DNA of 64,000 bases, taken from NCBI RefSeq assembly GCF_946482605.1, contig NZ_CAMLSE010000009.1, forward strand, positions 1-64,000, in the 5' to 3' direction. How positions within the stretch are numbered: the first letter of the stretch is position 1; the number at the start of each line of letters is the position of its first letter. This document shows positions 17,419-26,661 of the stretch, piece by piece. Origin of the DNA: an uncultured Dyadobacter sp. Lineage in GTDB: Bacteria; Bacteroidota; Bacteroidia; Cytophagales; Spirosomataceae. The position numbers and the translations under genes are program-made. The notes under the pieces were generated by a model, which saw only the letters and a list, made by a program, of their open reading frames with translations, did no database searches and was not told where the DNA came from.

Positions 17419-18162
17419 TCAGAAATAGCCGCCCTTCCCGGTAATATCCTGAATGGATTGTCCGTCTTTGACCCATCCAAATATTACTTTCTCGTTTTCG
17501 ATAATCTCTTCTGCCCGCAGTAGCACCTGGTACGCACGCTCTCTGGGCACGACGAGCACTCCATCGATATCACCAAGAATGACGTCACCAGGCTTGATAG
17601 TGGCATCACCAATCTGAATGGTCACCTGATAATGCGTAATCAGGCAGCGTCCAAGGCTTCCATTGGATATCCTGTATTTATAAAACACAGGGAAATCTGC
17701 CTCCAAAATCTGATGGGTATCGCGGATACCTCCGTCGATACAGGCCGCTTTTACTTTCTTTCCCTTGGCTGTGGCTGTCATTACGCCGCCCCAAAGCGTT
17801 GCCTTCGAATCGCTGGTCGTATCCCAGACTACGAACGAGTCTTCATGCATTTCGTCGAGCATCTGCACACGGAACTCCATTTCTCCCTTAATCATCGCAT
17901 TGGGGGCACTTTTAACGGTAAATGCAATTCCTGCAACCGTACGATACTCCCGAAGCGGGACGATATGGCCTGGCAGGGCTTGATTGAGCATGCAAAACTC
18001 CCGCATTACATCGTTGACCGCGCCGGTATACATCCGTTCGAAACGCTCGATAAGCTCCTTATCCGAAATCGGAAACGGTTCAACAGAGCGGCCCTCCCTA
18101 AGCTCGATGAGATTTTCCAGGTTCATCATACCTACTTCCTTCTGATATTGATCTACGCTCAT
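17419..18162 (-). CDS. RraA-family protein (HMG-aldolase/demethylmenaquinone methyltransferase-like)
   Basis: This 247-residue protein belongs to the RraA/4-hydroxy-4-methyl-2-oxoglutarate aldolase fold. The signature stretches are GVMTATAKGKKVKAACIDGG followed by IRDT, where the R-D pair is involved in metal and substrate binding, and VQIGD-type IQIGDATIKPGDVILGDIDGVLVVP near the C-terminus. Members cleave or decarboxylate branched oxo-acids using a divalent metal, while others only regulate RNase E. Its place as the last gene of a mannonate-dehydratase operon argues for a sugar-acid role, perhaps on a 2-keto-3-deoxy acid. That role is inference. Methionines at residues 12 and 13 are alternative starts. 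Confidence 0.85.
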   Translation of the reverse strand: MSVDQYQKEVGMMNLENLIELREGRSVEPFPISDKELIERFERMYTGAVNDVMREFCMLNQALPGHIVPLREYRTVAGIAFTVKSAPNAMIKGEMEFRVQMLDEMHEDSFVVWDTTSDSKATLWGGVMTATAKGKKVKAACIDGGIRDTHQILEADFPVFYKYRISNGSLGRCLITHYQVTIQIGDATIKPGDVILGDIDGVLVVPRERAYQVLLRAEEIIENEKVIFGWVKDGQSIQDITGKGGYF

Positions 18163-18231
18163 CTTATTTAATGTTTAATATTCGACAGTTTTTTTGATGT
18201 TGAAAGACAAATCCGGATGGCATTGTCAAGC

Positions 18232-21069
18232 TTAAAGCGGCGATTGAACTGCGGCGGAATTCCATCCCTTGACAGTCAGGATCGGTTTGTCCCCATTTCC
18301 GGGTTCTCTCCACAAGACGTCCAGGACGATTTCGCGGGACTCCCCTGCGGCTAGCCAGAAATAGTTATCCGCTGCGACAAAGGCTCGCCTGGCACCGATG
18401 ATATCCAGCTTGGTCATAAAAGACGGCACTTTGCCATGGTTGGTAATTTTTACTTTAAGCTGGCTGTGGGCCTGATCTGTTTTTTGGTGCCCGGTGACAG
18501 ACAATGCGAGCTCTGCCTGCGGGGCATGGGACATGGCCGGTTTCAGCCAAGGTCCTTTTTCAAGGGTAATCCATGGTATCGGCGTTGTGGTGTAATCCTT
18601 GTAAAATGCTTCCTCATCCATTTTCGATAACACTCGTGGATAATAGCAGGACCGTGAAATGAGCCTGCCACCAGGGTCTTTCAGCTCTGCGAGAACCAGC
18701 AGAAAACGATCACGATAACCTGCCGGAATCGCAAATTTCCCCATATCCAGCCCTGTCACAGAAGTCCCAGCCGCCACCTGAGCAGTCTTTTGCCCTTGCC
18801 AGAGCACCTTGAAGGCATCATCCATCACCAGCACCGACAGTTTCCCACCATTCATAGCAACAGGTGTAGCGTGCGTGATTTTCACCGGAAGGTCGATCTG
18901 CTCGCCTGCCCTCCATAAAAGTCTGGGAATATCTACGGCCACATGCGTGGGCTCGTAAGTGCGTTTCAAAAAATAATAGGGTGCAGCGGCGTGTCCAAAC
19001 CAGTCCATCAGTTGGATGGCTACCACTGGCCAGTGCCTTTTGAAAACCCAGGGAATAAGACCGGCGGTTACCGGATAATTCCCTTGTACCTTCTCAGAGA
19101 AAACCTGATAAAATTCACCCGCCCCCACCTGCGAGGCTTCGGCGATATCCTCAATACTTGGATCAGTCACATCGACGATATGCGATGCTCGGCTCAACAT
19201 ACGCGGTACCCTGCTAGGCCCGTACTCGGTAAAATGGTGAATGAATTCGGGATGATCTTTTGCAAAATCCTTATCCCACATCTTACCCAGCTCCTTGAAT
19301 TCCTGATTGTCGACGGTTTCATAAAACACATTAGCCTCGGGAAGTGAGTGCACCCCAGTTTCGGAAATCCATGGCACCTTCGCATAGCTGTGGTTGTACC
19401 AAACCGGGTCCATGTCCGGGTACACGTGCACGGCACCATGATCCGGGGTGGTACGCTTGAAGGGGCGCGAGGGGTCAAATATTTTCAGATTGCGCTCGAC
19501 AATGCCGATAACGGCGGTATTACCAGTTGAATAGGGGTTGAATTCATTGCCTCCACACCATATCGCGAGCGAAGGATGATTGCGCAGCCGAAGAATATTC
19601 TGCACGACCTGGGCCTCCCATACGTCCTGTGGAAAGTCGGGGGAATCCTGATTGCCAACCGGAAAATCCTGCCATACCATCATCCCCAGCTCATCGCAGA
19701 TTTCATAGAATTGTTTTGTTTCCAACAATCCCCCTCCCCAGATGCGGATCATCTGCACTCCCATTTTATGGGCAGCTTGCAGCGTCCACCGGTATCGTTC
19801 GGGAGACAAGTCCAGCAAAATATCCTGCGGGGTGAAATTCATTCCCTTCACAAATACCTTCCTGCCATTGATGACAAACTGCCAGTTATCCCAGCGGTCT
19901 CTTGTTCGGGGCCCGGCGGTAGGCACAAAATCGATCTTGCGGATCCCGTGCTTGAAGCCAATCAGATCGACCTGTTTGCCAGCGTCTAAAAGCGCTATTT
20001 TGACATCATAACTTTCGGCCTTACCCAGCCCATTGAGATTCCAAAGTCTGGGATTTGGGACGATAATGTCTTTTTCCAGCCAGTTACGGCCCTTGGTCAG
20101 GTCCACTTTCCAGCTTTTTTTAATAAAGCTTTTACCATCGAGCGAAAGCTCAATCTGAACAGCATAATCGCCCGAAACCGGCTCAAACTTTTGTCCAAAA
20201 TTGTCAGGATGGTCCATCTGGGTATTTTTCCAGGGATGCAGCGTCAGATTCGTTGAAGATTCTCCGGCCAGCAATTCCAGCGAAAGGTGCAGATCAGCCT
20301 GTTTTTCCGACACGGTGGAGGTGGTCAAAAATGGCCGCTCCAAATGCACTTTCGGCACCACTTCCAGCCTAACACCCTGCCACATTCCCACGCTGAAAAA
20401 AGCCTCCCCTCCCAGCCCACCGGAGATTACCCAGGGTTTGATAATCTTACCGGTGTTACGCGGGTCAAAACCTTTGCGGACGGGTGCTTCGCCTGGCTTG
20501 CTGGCCTTATTACCCCAGTTACCCGCCTTTACCTCCACAACGATTTCGTTGTCTGTTTTCAAAAACCGGCTGATTTCCACAGTTGGCCCGCCAAACATCC
20601 CTTCGTGCACGCCTACAAGGGAATCGTTGACCCATACCTTTGAAAAATAGTCCAATCCTTCAAAACAAAGAAATGCATATTGGCCGTCGGTACTTTGCGG
20701 CATTTGAAACGATTTGCGGTAGTACCAGACTTTTTCATCCATCCAGGCATACTGCTCCGAATTTTTATGATAATACGGATGTGGAAGTTTTCCGGCCTTA
20801 TAGTAAGACCATTGCACCGAGTTGGGCACGCTTGTTTGAAATTCGTCCCGGATGCCCTTTAACTCGGAAAGTGCTCCAACAGGCTTGTCCGTATACCCCA
20901 GTCGCCAGCCATCTCCGGAAAGCTCGACGTGCTGGCTTCCCGCACGCTCGGTGACCCGGTAAGGTTGCCACAATGATTTTTCGGAGGACTGGCTCCGGGC
21001 CGTTTCTGAAAAGGTGAATGTCAAAACGGTCATTAGTATAAAGACCCTCGCATGCAGAAGTACTTTCAT
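18232..21069 (-). CDS. GH2-family exo-glycosidase, beta-mannosidase-like, secreted
   Basis: This 945-residue protein begins with a signal peptide (MKVLLHARVFILMTVLTFTFSETARS). The N-terminal jelly-roll sugar-binding domain contains EKVWYYRKSFQMP and WVNDSLVGVHEGMFGG. The catalytic barrel has MIRIWGGGLLETKQFYEICD, then LAIWCGGNEFN, whose Asn-Glu pair is the GH2 acid/base, and WISETGVHSLP with the likely nucleophile Glu. The overall style matches beta-mannosidase and exo-glucosaminidase branches rather than LacZ. It would act in the periplasm on oligosaccharides brought in by SusCD. The gene lies between the SDR and the RraA-like gene in one minus-strand operon. Confidence 0.88.
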   Translation of the reverse strand: MKVLLHARVFILMTVLTFTFSETARSQSSEKSLWQPYRVTERAGSQHVELSGDGWRLGYTDKPVGALSELKGIRDEFQTSVPNSVQWSYYKAGKLPHPYYHKNSEQYAWMDEKVWYYRKSFQMPQSTDGQYAFLCFEGLDYFSKVWVNDSLVGVHEGMFGGPTVEISRFLKTDNEIVVEVKAGNWGNKASKPGEAPVRKGFDPRNTGKIIKPWVISGGLGGEAFFSVGMWQGVRLEVVPKVHLERPFLTTSTVSEKQADLHLSLELLAGESSTNLTLHPWKNTQMDHPDNFGQKFEPVSGDYAVQIELSLDGKSFIKKSWKVDLTKGRNWLEKDIIVPNPRLWNLNGLGKAESYDVKIALLDAGKQVDLIGFKHGIRKIDFVPTAGPRTRDRWDNWQFVINGRKVFVKGMNFTPQDILLDLSPERYRWTLQAAHKMGVQMIRIWGGGLLETKQFYEICDELGMMVWQDFPVGNQDSPDFPQDVWEAQVVQNILRLRNHPSLAIWCGGNEFNPYSTGNTAVIGIVERNLKIFDPSRPFKRTTPDHGAVHVYPDMDPVWYNHSYAKVPWISETGVHSLPEANVFYETVDNQEFKELGKMWDKDFAKDHPEFIHHFTEYGPSRVPRMLSRASHIVDVTDPSIEDIAEASQVGAGEFYQVFSEKVQGNYPVTAGLIPWVFKRHWPVVAIQLMDWFGHAAAPYYFLKRTYEPTHVAVDIPRLLWRAGEQIDLPVKITHATPVAMNGGKLSVLVMDDAFKVLWQGQKTAQVAAGTSVTGLDMGKFAIPAGYRDRFLLVLAELKDPGGRLISRSCYYPRVLSKMDEEAFYKDYTTTPIPWITLEKGPWLKPAMSHAPQAELALSVTGHQKTDQAHSQLKVKITNHGKVPSFMTKLDIIGARRAFVAADNYFWLAAGESREIVLDVLWREPGNGDKPILTVKGWNSAAVQSPL

Positions 21070-21117
21070 GAACAGCTGATTTTGGTTTGTAAAAATTGGG
21101 TAAGCTAAAATGGTTTT

Positions 21118-21909
21118 TCAGGTCCCGTAAGGTTTGGGTTTTCCATAGCCTCTCATCAACAGAAGACCTCCGTCAATGGTGATCGATTCCCCGGTGAGAT
21201 AACTTCCGCTGGCCAAAAGACCCACAATGACCGCGGCAATCTCCTCGGGCAAACCAAAGCGTTTCATGGCGATACCTTCGGTAACTTCCCGGAAAGAGTC
21301 CAGATTTTCGCGGGCATCCCTGGTCATATCCGTTTCGATCGCGCCGGCGGCGATGGTATTCACTTTAATGTTGTGAGGAGCCAGCTCCAGGGCGACACCT
21401 TTCATCAGCGTTTCCAGAGCGCTTTTGGAAGCACCATATGCACTCTGCCCAATGCCGGGGCGTATGCCGTTCACAGACGTAATGGAATAGATAGCGCCTT
21501 CTACACCGCTGTCGACCATCATTCTGGCGACTGCCTGCGTGAGAAAAAAAGTCCCTTTGAAATTCATATTGGTAAACAAATCCAGATCGTCTTCGGTGGT
21601 ATCCAGAAAAAGCTTTTTGTACGACACCCCTGCGTTATTGACCAGAAAATCAATGCCCCCCATCGTTTCCCACACAACTTTTGCCAACGCCTTGGCCTGC
21701 TCAGGGTCGGCCAGATCCGCACGGAACACATACGCCCTGCCCTGCCGCAACCGGATCTGCTCAGCCAATTCGTCCGCCTCCGCGGGCTGATCGTAGTAGT
21801 GAATACCCACTTCACATTGATCACCGGCGAGCGCCAGTGCGATGGCCCGTCCTATCCCACGCGACGCCCCGGTCACCAGCGCCCTTTTACCCGATAATGA
21901 TGGTTTCAT
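21118..21909 (-). CDS. SDR oxidoreductase, candidate D-mannonate oxidoreductase
   Basis: This is a classical short-chain dehydrogenase of about 263 residues. It has the cofactor motif VTGASRGIGRAIA, the NNAG motif (LVNNAGVS), and the catalytic Ser and Tyr-x3-Lys in SITSVNGIRPGIGQSAYGASK. The C-terminal GESITIDGG block is usual for sugar or 3-oxoacyl reductases. The start at MKPSLSGKR was preferred over codons six to nine bases upstream. In Bacillus the fructuronate-to-mannonate step is performed by an SDR. With mannonate dehydratase and a sugar-acid-type transporter as neighbours, that is the most economical role here. The family itself does not prove the substrate. Confidence 0.85.
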   Translation of the reverse strand: MKPSLSGKRALVTGASRGIGRAIALALAGDQCEVGIHYYDQPAEADELAEQIRLRQGRAYVFRADLADPEQAKALAKVVWETMGGIDFLVNNAGVSYKKLFLDTTEDDLDLFTNMNFKGTFFLTQAVARMMVDSGVEGAIYSITSVNGIRPGIGQSAYGASKSALETLMKGVALELAPHNIKVNTIAAGAIETDMTRDARENLDSFREVTEGIAMKRFGLPEEIAAVIVGLLASGSYLTGESITIDGGLLLMRGYGKPKPYGT

Positions 21910-21941
21910 AAGCATCAAGCTGTTAGGATGATCTTCCTGAT

Positions 21942-23162
21942 CTACTGAAATTGAACCTGATCTCTTTTAAAAAATAGCAGCGCGCCCACAATGATGAAAG
22001 CGCCGCCCAATATATAAGCAACCGAAAGCAGTGACAACCCCAGCGACAAGCCCAGCGTGGGTTTGAGCGCCCCAAGCAAATACGGAGAAAATGCGCCGGC
22101 CAAAAAAGCACACATCAACATCAGCCCCGAAGCAGAAGAGCGCAAACCGGCAGGTACGACCTCATAAAGAGACGCAAAAATATTAGAATCGTATGCCCCG
22201 CGAAAAAGGCCGAAAATGAATAGGGCGAGATAAGTGACGGGCTCTGAGCCAGCCGCTGCCATCCAGAATATAAATGGTGCCGCCAAGAGCAATGAAATAC
22301 CTTGCAGCATTAAGCGTGCCTTTCTGTCTGAAAGGGATAACCGGTCGGCCAGCTTCCCTCCTGCCAATACGCCTATCACCGCCCCGCCATGGTGATAGAA
22401 CATGGAGTTGAATCCTGCCGCAGAAAGCGACAAGCTGAATTTGGCTGCAATAAAGGACGGCATCCATGTCAAATAGCCCACGTTCACGAAAACCATGCAG
22501 GCAAAACCAAGCGTAAGCAGCAGCACAGTGGGCTTACGGAAAATGACACCGGCGGTTTTAAGTATGTCCGGTTTCTCCTGAACAGGCACGGGAATGTCAT
22601 TTCTTAATTGCATAAAAACGAGCATGCCGACGATAATGCCAAAAGCCCCGAATAAATAAAATGCCTTCTGCCATCCGTAGGTTTCACCGATATATCCGGC
22701 GATCAGCCCGCTGAGTATGATTCCAAGGTAATTCGCCGACTGATGTACCGATAGGGCAAACGAGCGGGTTTCCTGGTGATGCTCACTGATGAGCGCATTG
22801 GCCGATGGGGCGTAAAACGCCTCGCCGCCGCCTGTCGCAATGCCTCTGAGCAAAATGAATTGAAGCAGCGTCGTGCAGAGTCCTGTCGAAAGGGTGGCAA
22901 TACTCCAGAAAATCAGGCTGAACCCAATAATTTTCTTCCGCGAAAAACGGTCGCCCCAAAAACCGGCCACAGGCACCATGATCCCGTAGGTCCATACCAA
23001 TACGGATGCGATGAGTCCAAGTTGCTCGTCGCTAAGACCCAGATCCTGCCGGATCAGGGGAAGCACGATGCTGAAAATCTGGCGATCTGCCTGATTCAGA
23101 AAAAAGGCCAGCCAGAGCAAGGCAAGCAACTGCCATTTGTAACCCGCATTTCGCTTTGTCAT
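21942..23162 (-). CDS. MFS transporter (hexuronate/anion:cation symporter-like)
   Basis: This 406-residue membrane protein has about twelve hydrophobic segments and the MFS loop motif GDRFSRKK between helices 2 and 3. FFLNQADRQIFSIVLPLIRQD near the N-terminus is typical of the ACS (ExuT/GudP) branch that takes up hexuronates and aldonates. Its start overlaps the mannonate dehydratase stop by four bases (ATGA), so the two are translationally coupled. It probably brings the acidic monosaccharide released in the periplasm across the inner membrane. Confidence 0.88.
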   Translation of the reverse strand: MTKRNAGYKWQLLALLWLAFFLNQADRQIFSIVLPLIRQDLGLSDEQLGLIASVLVWTYGIMVPVAGFWGDRFSRKKIIGFSLIFWSIATLSTGLCTTLLQFILLRGIATGGGEAFYAPSANALISEHHQETRSFALSVHQSANYLGIILSGLIAGYIGETYGWQKAFYLFGAFGIIVGMLVFMQLRNDIPVPVQEKPDILKTAGVIFRKPTVLLLTLGFACMVFVNVGYLTWMPSFIAAKFSLSLSAAGFNSMFYHHGGAVIGVLAGGKLADRLSLSDRKARLMLQGISLLLAAPFIFWMAAAGSEPVTYLALFIFGLFRGAYDSNIFASLYEVVPAGLRSSASGLMLMCAFLAGAFSPYLLGALKPTLGLSLGLSLLSVAYILGGAFIIVGALLFFKRDQVQFQ

Positions 23163-24127
23163 ATCGTGCTGATATTTAAGGCATCCATCAGGCCCTTGAT
23201 ATAGCCTATGCCGAACAGATTACCTTTCACCCCGTACCCTGCGTGCTCATTTGCCTCTCCGGACATCGTCGGGACGTGATCAGACCGAAGCGGCACATCG
23301 ATCCCCAGATCCCGGTAAGCACGAAAAACCGAGGCCATATCCGTTGGTCCATTGTCGTGAAAAGTCTCCCGGAAATCGGTTGGCACACCTGAAACATCCC
23401 TGACATGCACAAAATGAATGCGGTCCTTCCACTGCTGCGCCAGCGAAATCAGATCCTTTCCCATGGTAGCATAAGTTCCCTGGCAAAATGTAATGCCATG
23501 CGCTGGGCTATTCGACAAGTTGAGCGCTTTTCGGGTAGCGTCCGCAGTAATGAAAATCCTTCCGATACCCTGCAATACCGGTACGGGCGGATCGTCGGGA
23601 TGCATAGCCATTTTTACCCCCGCCTTTTCAGCCACGGGCAATACCTTTTCAAGAAAATAGGCATAATTATCCCAAATCCTTTCTGCTGAAACCTCCCCGT
23701 ACCGCGTCAAAGGAAGCTTTGCTGCCGCCTCTGAACTAAATCCTGTTACCAGCGCGCCTCCACGTTCGGCAATGTTCGTGGCCGTGCGGAACCAGCCGGT
23801 GGCCATAAAATTGTAGCAAAGCAGGTTGATGCCCAGCTCACCCATATTTTCGAGCATGGCCATGTAGCTGTCCAGGTCCTCGTCGCGGCCGTCAATACCT
23901 AATTTGATGCGGGTCATATCGAATTGATCGCCCTCAAAGCCGATGAGTCTGAAACCACTTTTCTCAAAAGTTTCTTTCGACTTTTTCAGAGATGCCTTAT
24001 CCCATGGCGGCAAATCGCCCGTTAGTTCTGGTGCAAGCTTGGCAATGGCATGGTCGATTCCCATTTGCCTGGCCAGCGCCCATTTTTCGTCAGGCTTATT
24101 TCCAAAAAAAAGAAAAGATAGTTTCAT
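23159..24127 (-). CDS. uxuA: Mannonate dehydratase
   Basis: This 322-residue TIM-barrel enzyme matches UxuA-type mannonate dehydratases. Landmarks are ELTGDLPPWD, GINLLCYNFMATGWFRT, MAMHPDDPPVP, FCQGTYATMG, IHFVHVRDVSG and PLRSDHVPTM, which include the metal-binding His, Cys, His and Asp positions of the family. It converts D-mannonate to 2-keto-3-deoxy-D-gluconate in glucuronate catabolism. It lies downstream of a glycosidase gene and overlaps the MFS gene. No uronate isomerase or KDG kinase is present in the window, so those steps must be encoded elsewhere or bypassed. Confidence 0.92.
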   Translation of the reverse strand: MKLSFLFFGNKPDEKWALARQMGIDHAIAKLAPELTGDLPPWDKASLKKSKETFEKSGFRLIGFEGDQFDMTRIKLGIDGRDEDLDSYMAMLENMGELGINLLCYNFMATGWFRTATNIAERGGALVTGFSSEAAAKLPLTRYGEVSAERIWDNYAYFLEKVLPVAEKAGVKMAMHPDDPPVPVLQGIGRIFITADATRKALNLSNSPAHGITFCQGTYATMGKDLISLAQQWKDRIHFVHVRDVSGVPTDFRETFHDNGPTDMASVFRAYRDLGIDVPLRSDHVPTMSGEANEHAGYGVKGNLFGIGYIKGLMDALNISTI

Positions 24128-24193
24128 GCAATATCGTTCTGAGGATAAATGGTCGGTATGTGCCGCAAGCCATTTTGAAATGTGAAAGCATTT

Positions 24194-25672
24194 TTACGGA
24201 TCGACGAGCAGCTTCACAACACAGGATCGTTTGAAGTCCGGCAACCGGATCTTGCCGTCTTTGCCTGCCAAAATTTCGGAAGTGTTCTTCCATGGATCAT
24301 ACAAGCTTGCCTGCCGAGTTTTGATCTTGAATGGCAGTTGGAAAGAAAGTCCAGAAAGGACATTAGGCTTCAAATTCCTGGTCAGCTCACTCTCCCACGT
24401 GTTCGACTTATCTCGACACCAAAGCAGTACTGTTCTCTGCCCTTTCAAACCATATATGGTCAGTGCGCTTTCTTCCAGCACGAAAGGTTTGAAGTTCTCC
24501 GATCTTGGATCGATGCCCTGTATTGCTGTATTGAATCGGGCTAAATGATACCACAGATCATGCTTGTCGATATAGAAGTCCCAATGCCAGCTTTGCCCGG
24601 GCCCGGCCGCACCCGCGAAGAACGGGGCAAACAGGTAGTCGTGAAGCAGCATACCCACCGAATCCTTCCCGTAAAGTTTGGATGGGCCGGCATGATGAGG
24701 CTCCACCGCCCCGACTTCGGAAAGCAATATGGGCTTTGCCTGGGTATATCCTGTAAGCGAGGTGACCGCGTCGTAGGCCAGCTGGTCCATCGGCCCCCTG
24801 GCGACGTCCAGCTTTGCGCCTGGATCAAGATAGCGATGCACCTGCGCTACCTGGTTGCCCTGCATGACCGAGTAATTGCGGTATAAGTCCCGCGAAGCTT
24901 CCGAATCAAAACTTCCAAGACTTTGCATGACCAATTGATTCTGGACCAGCGTTTTGACCTCTCCGAGCATTTTTTGCGTCCATTGAGCCAAAACGTCTTT
25001 GTCAACCTGGACCGCATTAACCTCATTCCAAAGTTCCCATCCAAAAACGACGGTGTCGGCCGCGTAGCGTTTGGCCAGAAATTCAACGCGCCTCAAATAC
25101 AAATCGCGACCTTGAGAACTGGTGAAAAAGTCGCTAACACTTGCCAGGCCGGTGCCCTGCGACTGATCGTAGACTGGTTTATCAAAAGGCACCGAGCCTG
25201 CAAACAATGGTGGCAGGTTGGTAAGCTTTCGGAAATTTTCCAGGCAAAACTTAATGCGGACCCCATTTCTTCTGGCCATCTCAACGACCTTATCAATGCG
25301 CTGCGCCAGCTTTTCGTCGTATTCTCCTGCCTTAACATGCTCGACCTCAAAAGCAGGTGCACTTAGCCAGATACGGGTAAAATTGCCTCCGTTCTGTCCG
25401 AGCTTTGTCAGGTAATGTTCCATTTTGGCAAGCACCGAATCTTCCTGTGAGACAAAGCGCGGCCAGCAGATATTGACGCCAACGGGCACGAATAATTTTC
25501 CGTTTTTCAGCTCGAAATAACGAGGATCCGAGCCGCTTATCTCGACGAAAGCGGCGGCTGTATCTGCTACCAATGCTCTATCCGGCTGCCCTATGTGCCT
25601 AGGCATCGCCATAACGTCGCTGAAAATCATTAATGCGGTGTACAATGAAATCATCATCTTTAATTTGTTCAT
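24194..25672 (-). CDS. Secreted clan GH-A glycosidase (GH5-like cellulase-family fold)
   Basis: This 492-residue protein has an N-terminal signal segment (MNKLKMMISLYTALMIFSDVMA). The barrel begins with FELKNGKLFVPVGVNICWPRF. The acid/base lies in VVFGWELWNEVNAVQ, the Asn-Glu at the end of strand 4. The nucleophile is the Glu in AKPILLSEVGAVEPHH. These are clan GH-A hallmarks shared by GH5 and related families, but the exact family cannot be set by eye. A C-terminal beta module follows from about residue 420. It is the first gene of the operon under the 25745 palindrome and probably attacks the main chain or side groups of the imported glycan in the periplasm. Confidence 0.82.
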   Translation of the reverse strand: MNKLKMMISLYTALMIFSDVMAMPRHIGQPDRALVADTAAAFVEISGSDPRYFELKNGKLFVPVGVNICWPRFVSQEDSVLAKMEHYLTKLGQNGGNFTRIWLSAPAFEVEHVKAGEYDEKLAQRIDKVVEMARRNGVRIKFCLENFRKLTNLPPLFAGSVPFDKPVYDQSQGTGLASVSDFFTSSQGRDLYLRRVEFLAKRYAADTVVFGWELWNEVNAVQVDKDVLAQWTQKMLGEVKTLVQNQLVMQSLGSFDSEASRDLYRNYSVMQGNQVAQVHRYLDPGAKLDVARGPMDQLAYDAVTSLTGYTQAKPILLSEVGAVEPHHAGPSKLYGKDSVGMLLHDYLFAPFFAGAAGPGQSWHWDFYIDKHDLWYHLARFNTAIQGIDPRSENFKPFVLEESALTIYGLKGQRTVLLWCRDKSNTWESELTRNLKPNVLSGLSFQLPFKIKTRQASLYDPWKNTSEILAGKDGKIRLPDFKRSCVVKLLVDP

Positions 25673-25744
25673 CCTAAAGGGAATTCAAAGTGCGGGTTCT
25701 TCATCCTGACTATCTGCTGAATATTGTGGTGACTTTTTGATTTA

Positions 25745-25761
25745 ATTTTATATTATAAAAT
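25745..25761. promoter_or_regulatory. Predicted IclR operator of the glycosidase-uxuA operon
   Basis: ATTTTATATTATAAAAT is a perfect 17-bp palindrome, identical to the site at 11856 and extendable by one further pair on each side. It lies 73 bp upstream of the glycosidase start and 160 bp beyond the stop of iclR. Confidence 0.65.
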
Positions 25762-25870
25762 TTATTTTTACCTTATGACAATATTGGTACATGTTCTGAT
25801 TTTATCCAAATCCTTCACCATTTTTTTACAGCTTTTTGCAAAAAATATCCAATCAGCGTTCTGGTAAACA

Positions 25871-25903
25871 AAAAACGGGAAAGCTGACTGCCTTCCCGTT
25901 TTG
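25871..25903 (-). terminator. Terminator of iclR
   Basis: AAAACGGGAA at 25872-25881 pairs exactly with TTCCCGTTTT at 25893-25902. It lies 17 bp past the iclR stop on the minus strand, with A/T-rich flanks on both sides. It should insulate iclR from the glycosidase operon. Confidence 0.7.
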
Positions 25904-25920
25904 CAAAAAAATGATGCGTC

Positions 25921-26661
25921 CTAATGTTTGAGCTTCTGCGTTATTTTTTGCGCAGTTGTTTTCAACAGATTGATGAGCGTCAGCTTGTCGATAGCCATAA
26001 ACCGGTATTCGGGCAGATAGATGCTCAGGCTCGCGACGATTCGTTCATTTTTATAAACAGGTACGGCCAACCCGACCACCTGCCTGCCAGGAAGCACCTG
26101 AAATGCACAATGCTCCCTTCTTATCTGTGCAGTGACCGCTCTAAGCCCTTCGTCGGTACTTGCCTCTACCCACATTTCCGGTGACGGCATCCCGTATTTG
26201 CTAATAAACCGCTCTATTTCAGCATCTGAAAACATCGCGAATAACAATCGTCCCGACGCCGAATCGTAGATGTGTTTCTCGTCTGCTGTTCGAACTTGCA
26301 GCTCCTGTTCGGCACTTACTCTATGGATCGCGATCCGCTTGTCACCATTGAGAACAGCCAGCAAGCTATTTTCATTGGTTGCATTTGTTAGCTTTTCCAT
26401 TTCGGGCGCAGCGGCTTCAATCAAATCCTTGCGGTATGCATCATTTCCCGAAAGCGTATAAGAACGACTCCCGAGGATATAACCTTTCTTAGTCCCCACC
26501 TGCTCGATGTACTTTCTGGCAACAAGCGTCTTCATGATGTTTGCGCATGTTCCATGATTTAACGCCAGGGAATTTGCAATTTCACCTAAAGATTTAGGTC
26601 TTTCCGGTTCAGCAGCAACGATTTCCAGAATATCGAGCGCACGATTCACGACTTGTATCAT
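25921..26661 (-). CDS. IclR-family transcriptional regulator
   Basis: This 246-residue protein has the IclR layout. The N-terminal winged helix-turn-helix covers RALDILEIVAAEPERPKSLG, EIANSLALNHGTCANIMKTL and ARKYIEQVGTKKGYILG. The effector domain follows, with ENSLLAVLNGDKRIAIHRVS, YDSASGRLLFAMFSD and VVGLAVPVYKNERIVASLSI. IclR proteins bind sugar-derived or aromatic acids and short palindromes, and often control their own gene. Here the start codon lies inside a 51-bp perfect palindrome. Related 17-bp palindromes mark the adjacent uronate operon and susC, so it is the likely local repressor or activator. Confidence 0.92.
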   Translation of the reverse strand: MIQVVNRALDILEIVAAEPERPKSLGEIANSLALNHGTCANIMKTLVARKYIEQVGTKKGYILGSRSYTLSGNDAYRKDLIEAAAPEMEKLTNATNENSLLAVLNGDKRIAIHRVSAEQELQVRTADEKHIYDSASGRLLFAMFSDAEIERFISKYGMPSPEMWVEASTDEGLRAVTAQIRREHCAFQVLPGRQVVGLAVPVYKNERIVASLSIYLPEYRFMAIDKLTLINLLKTTAQKITQKLKH

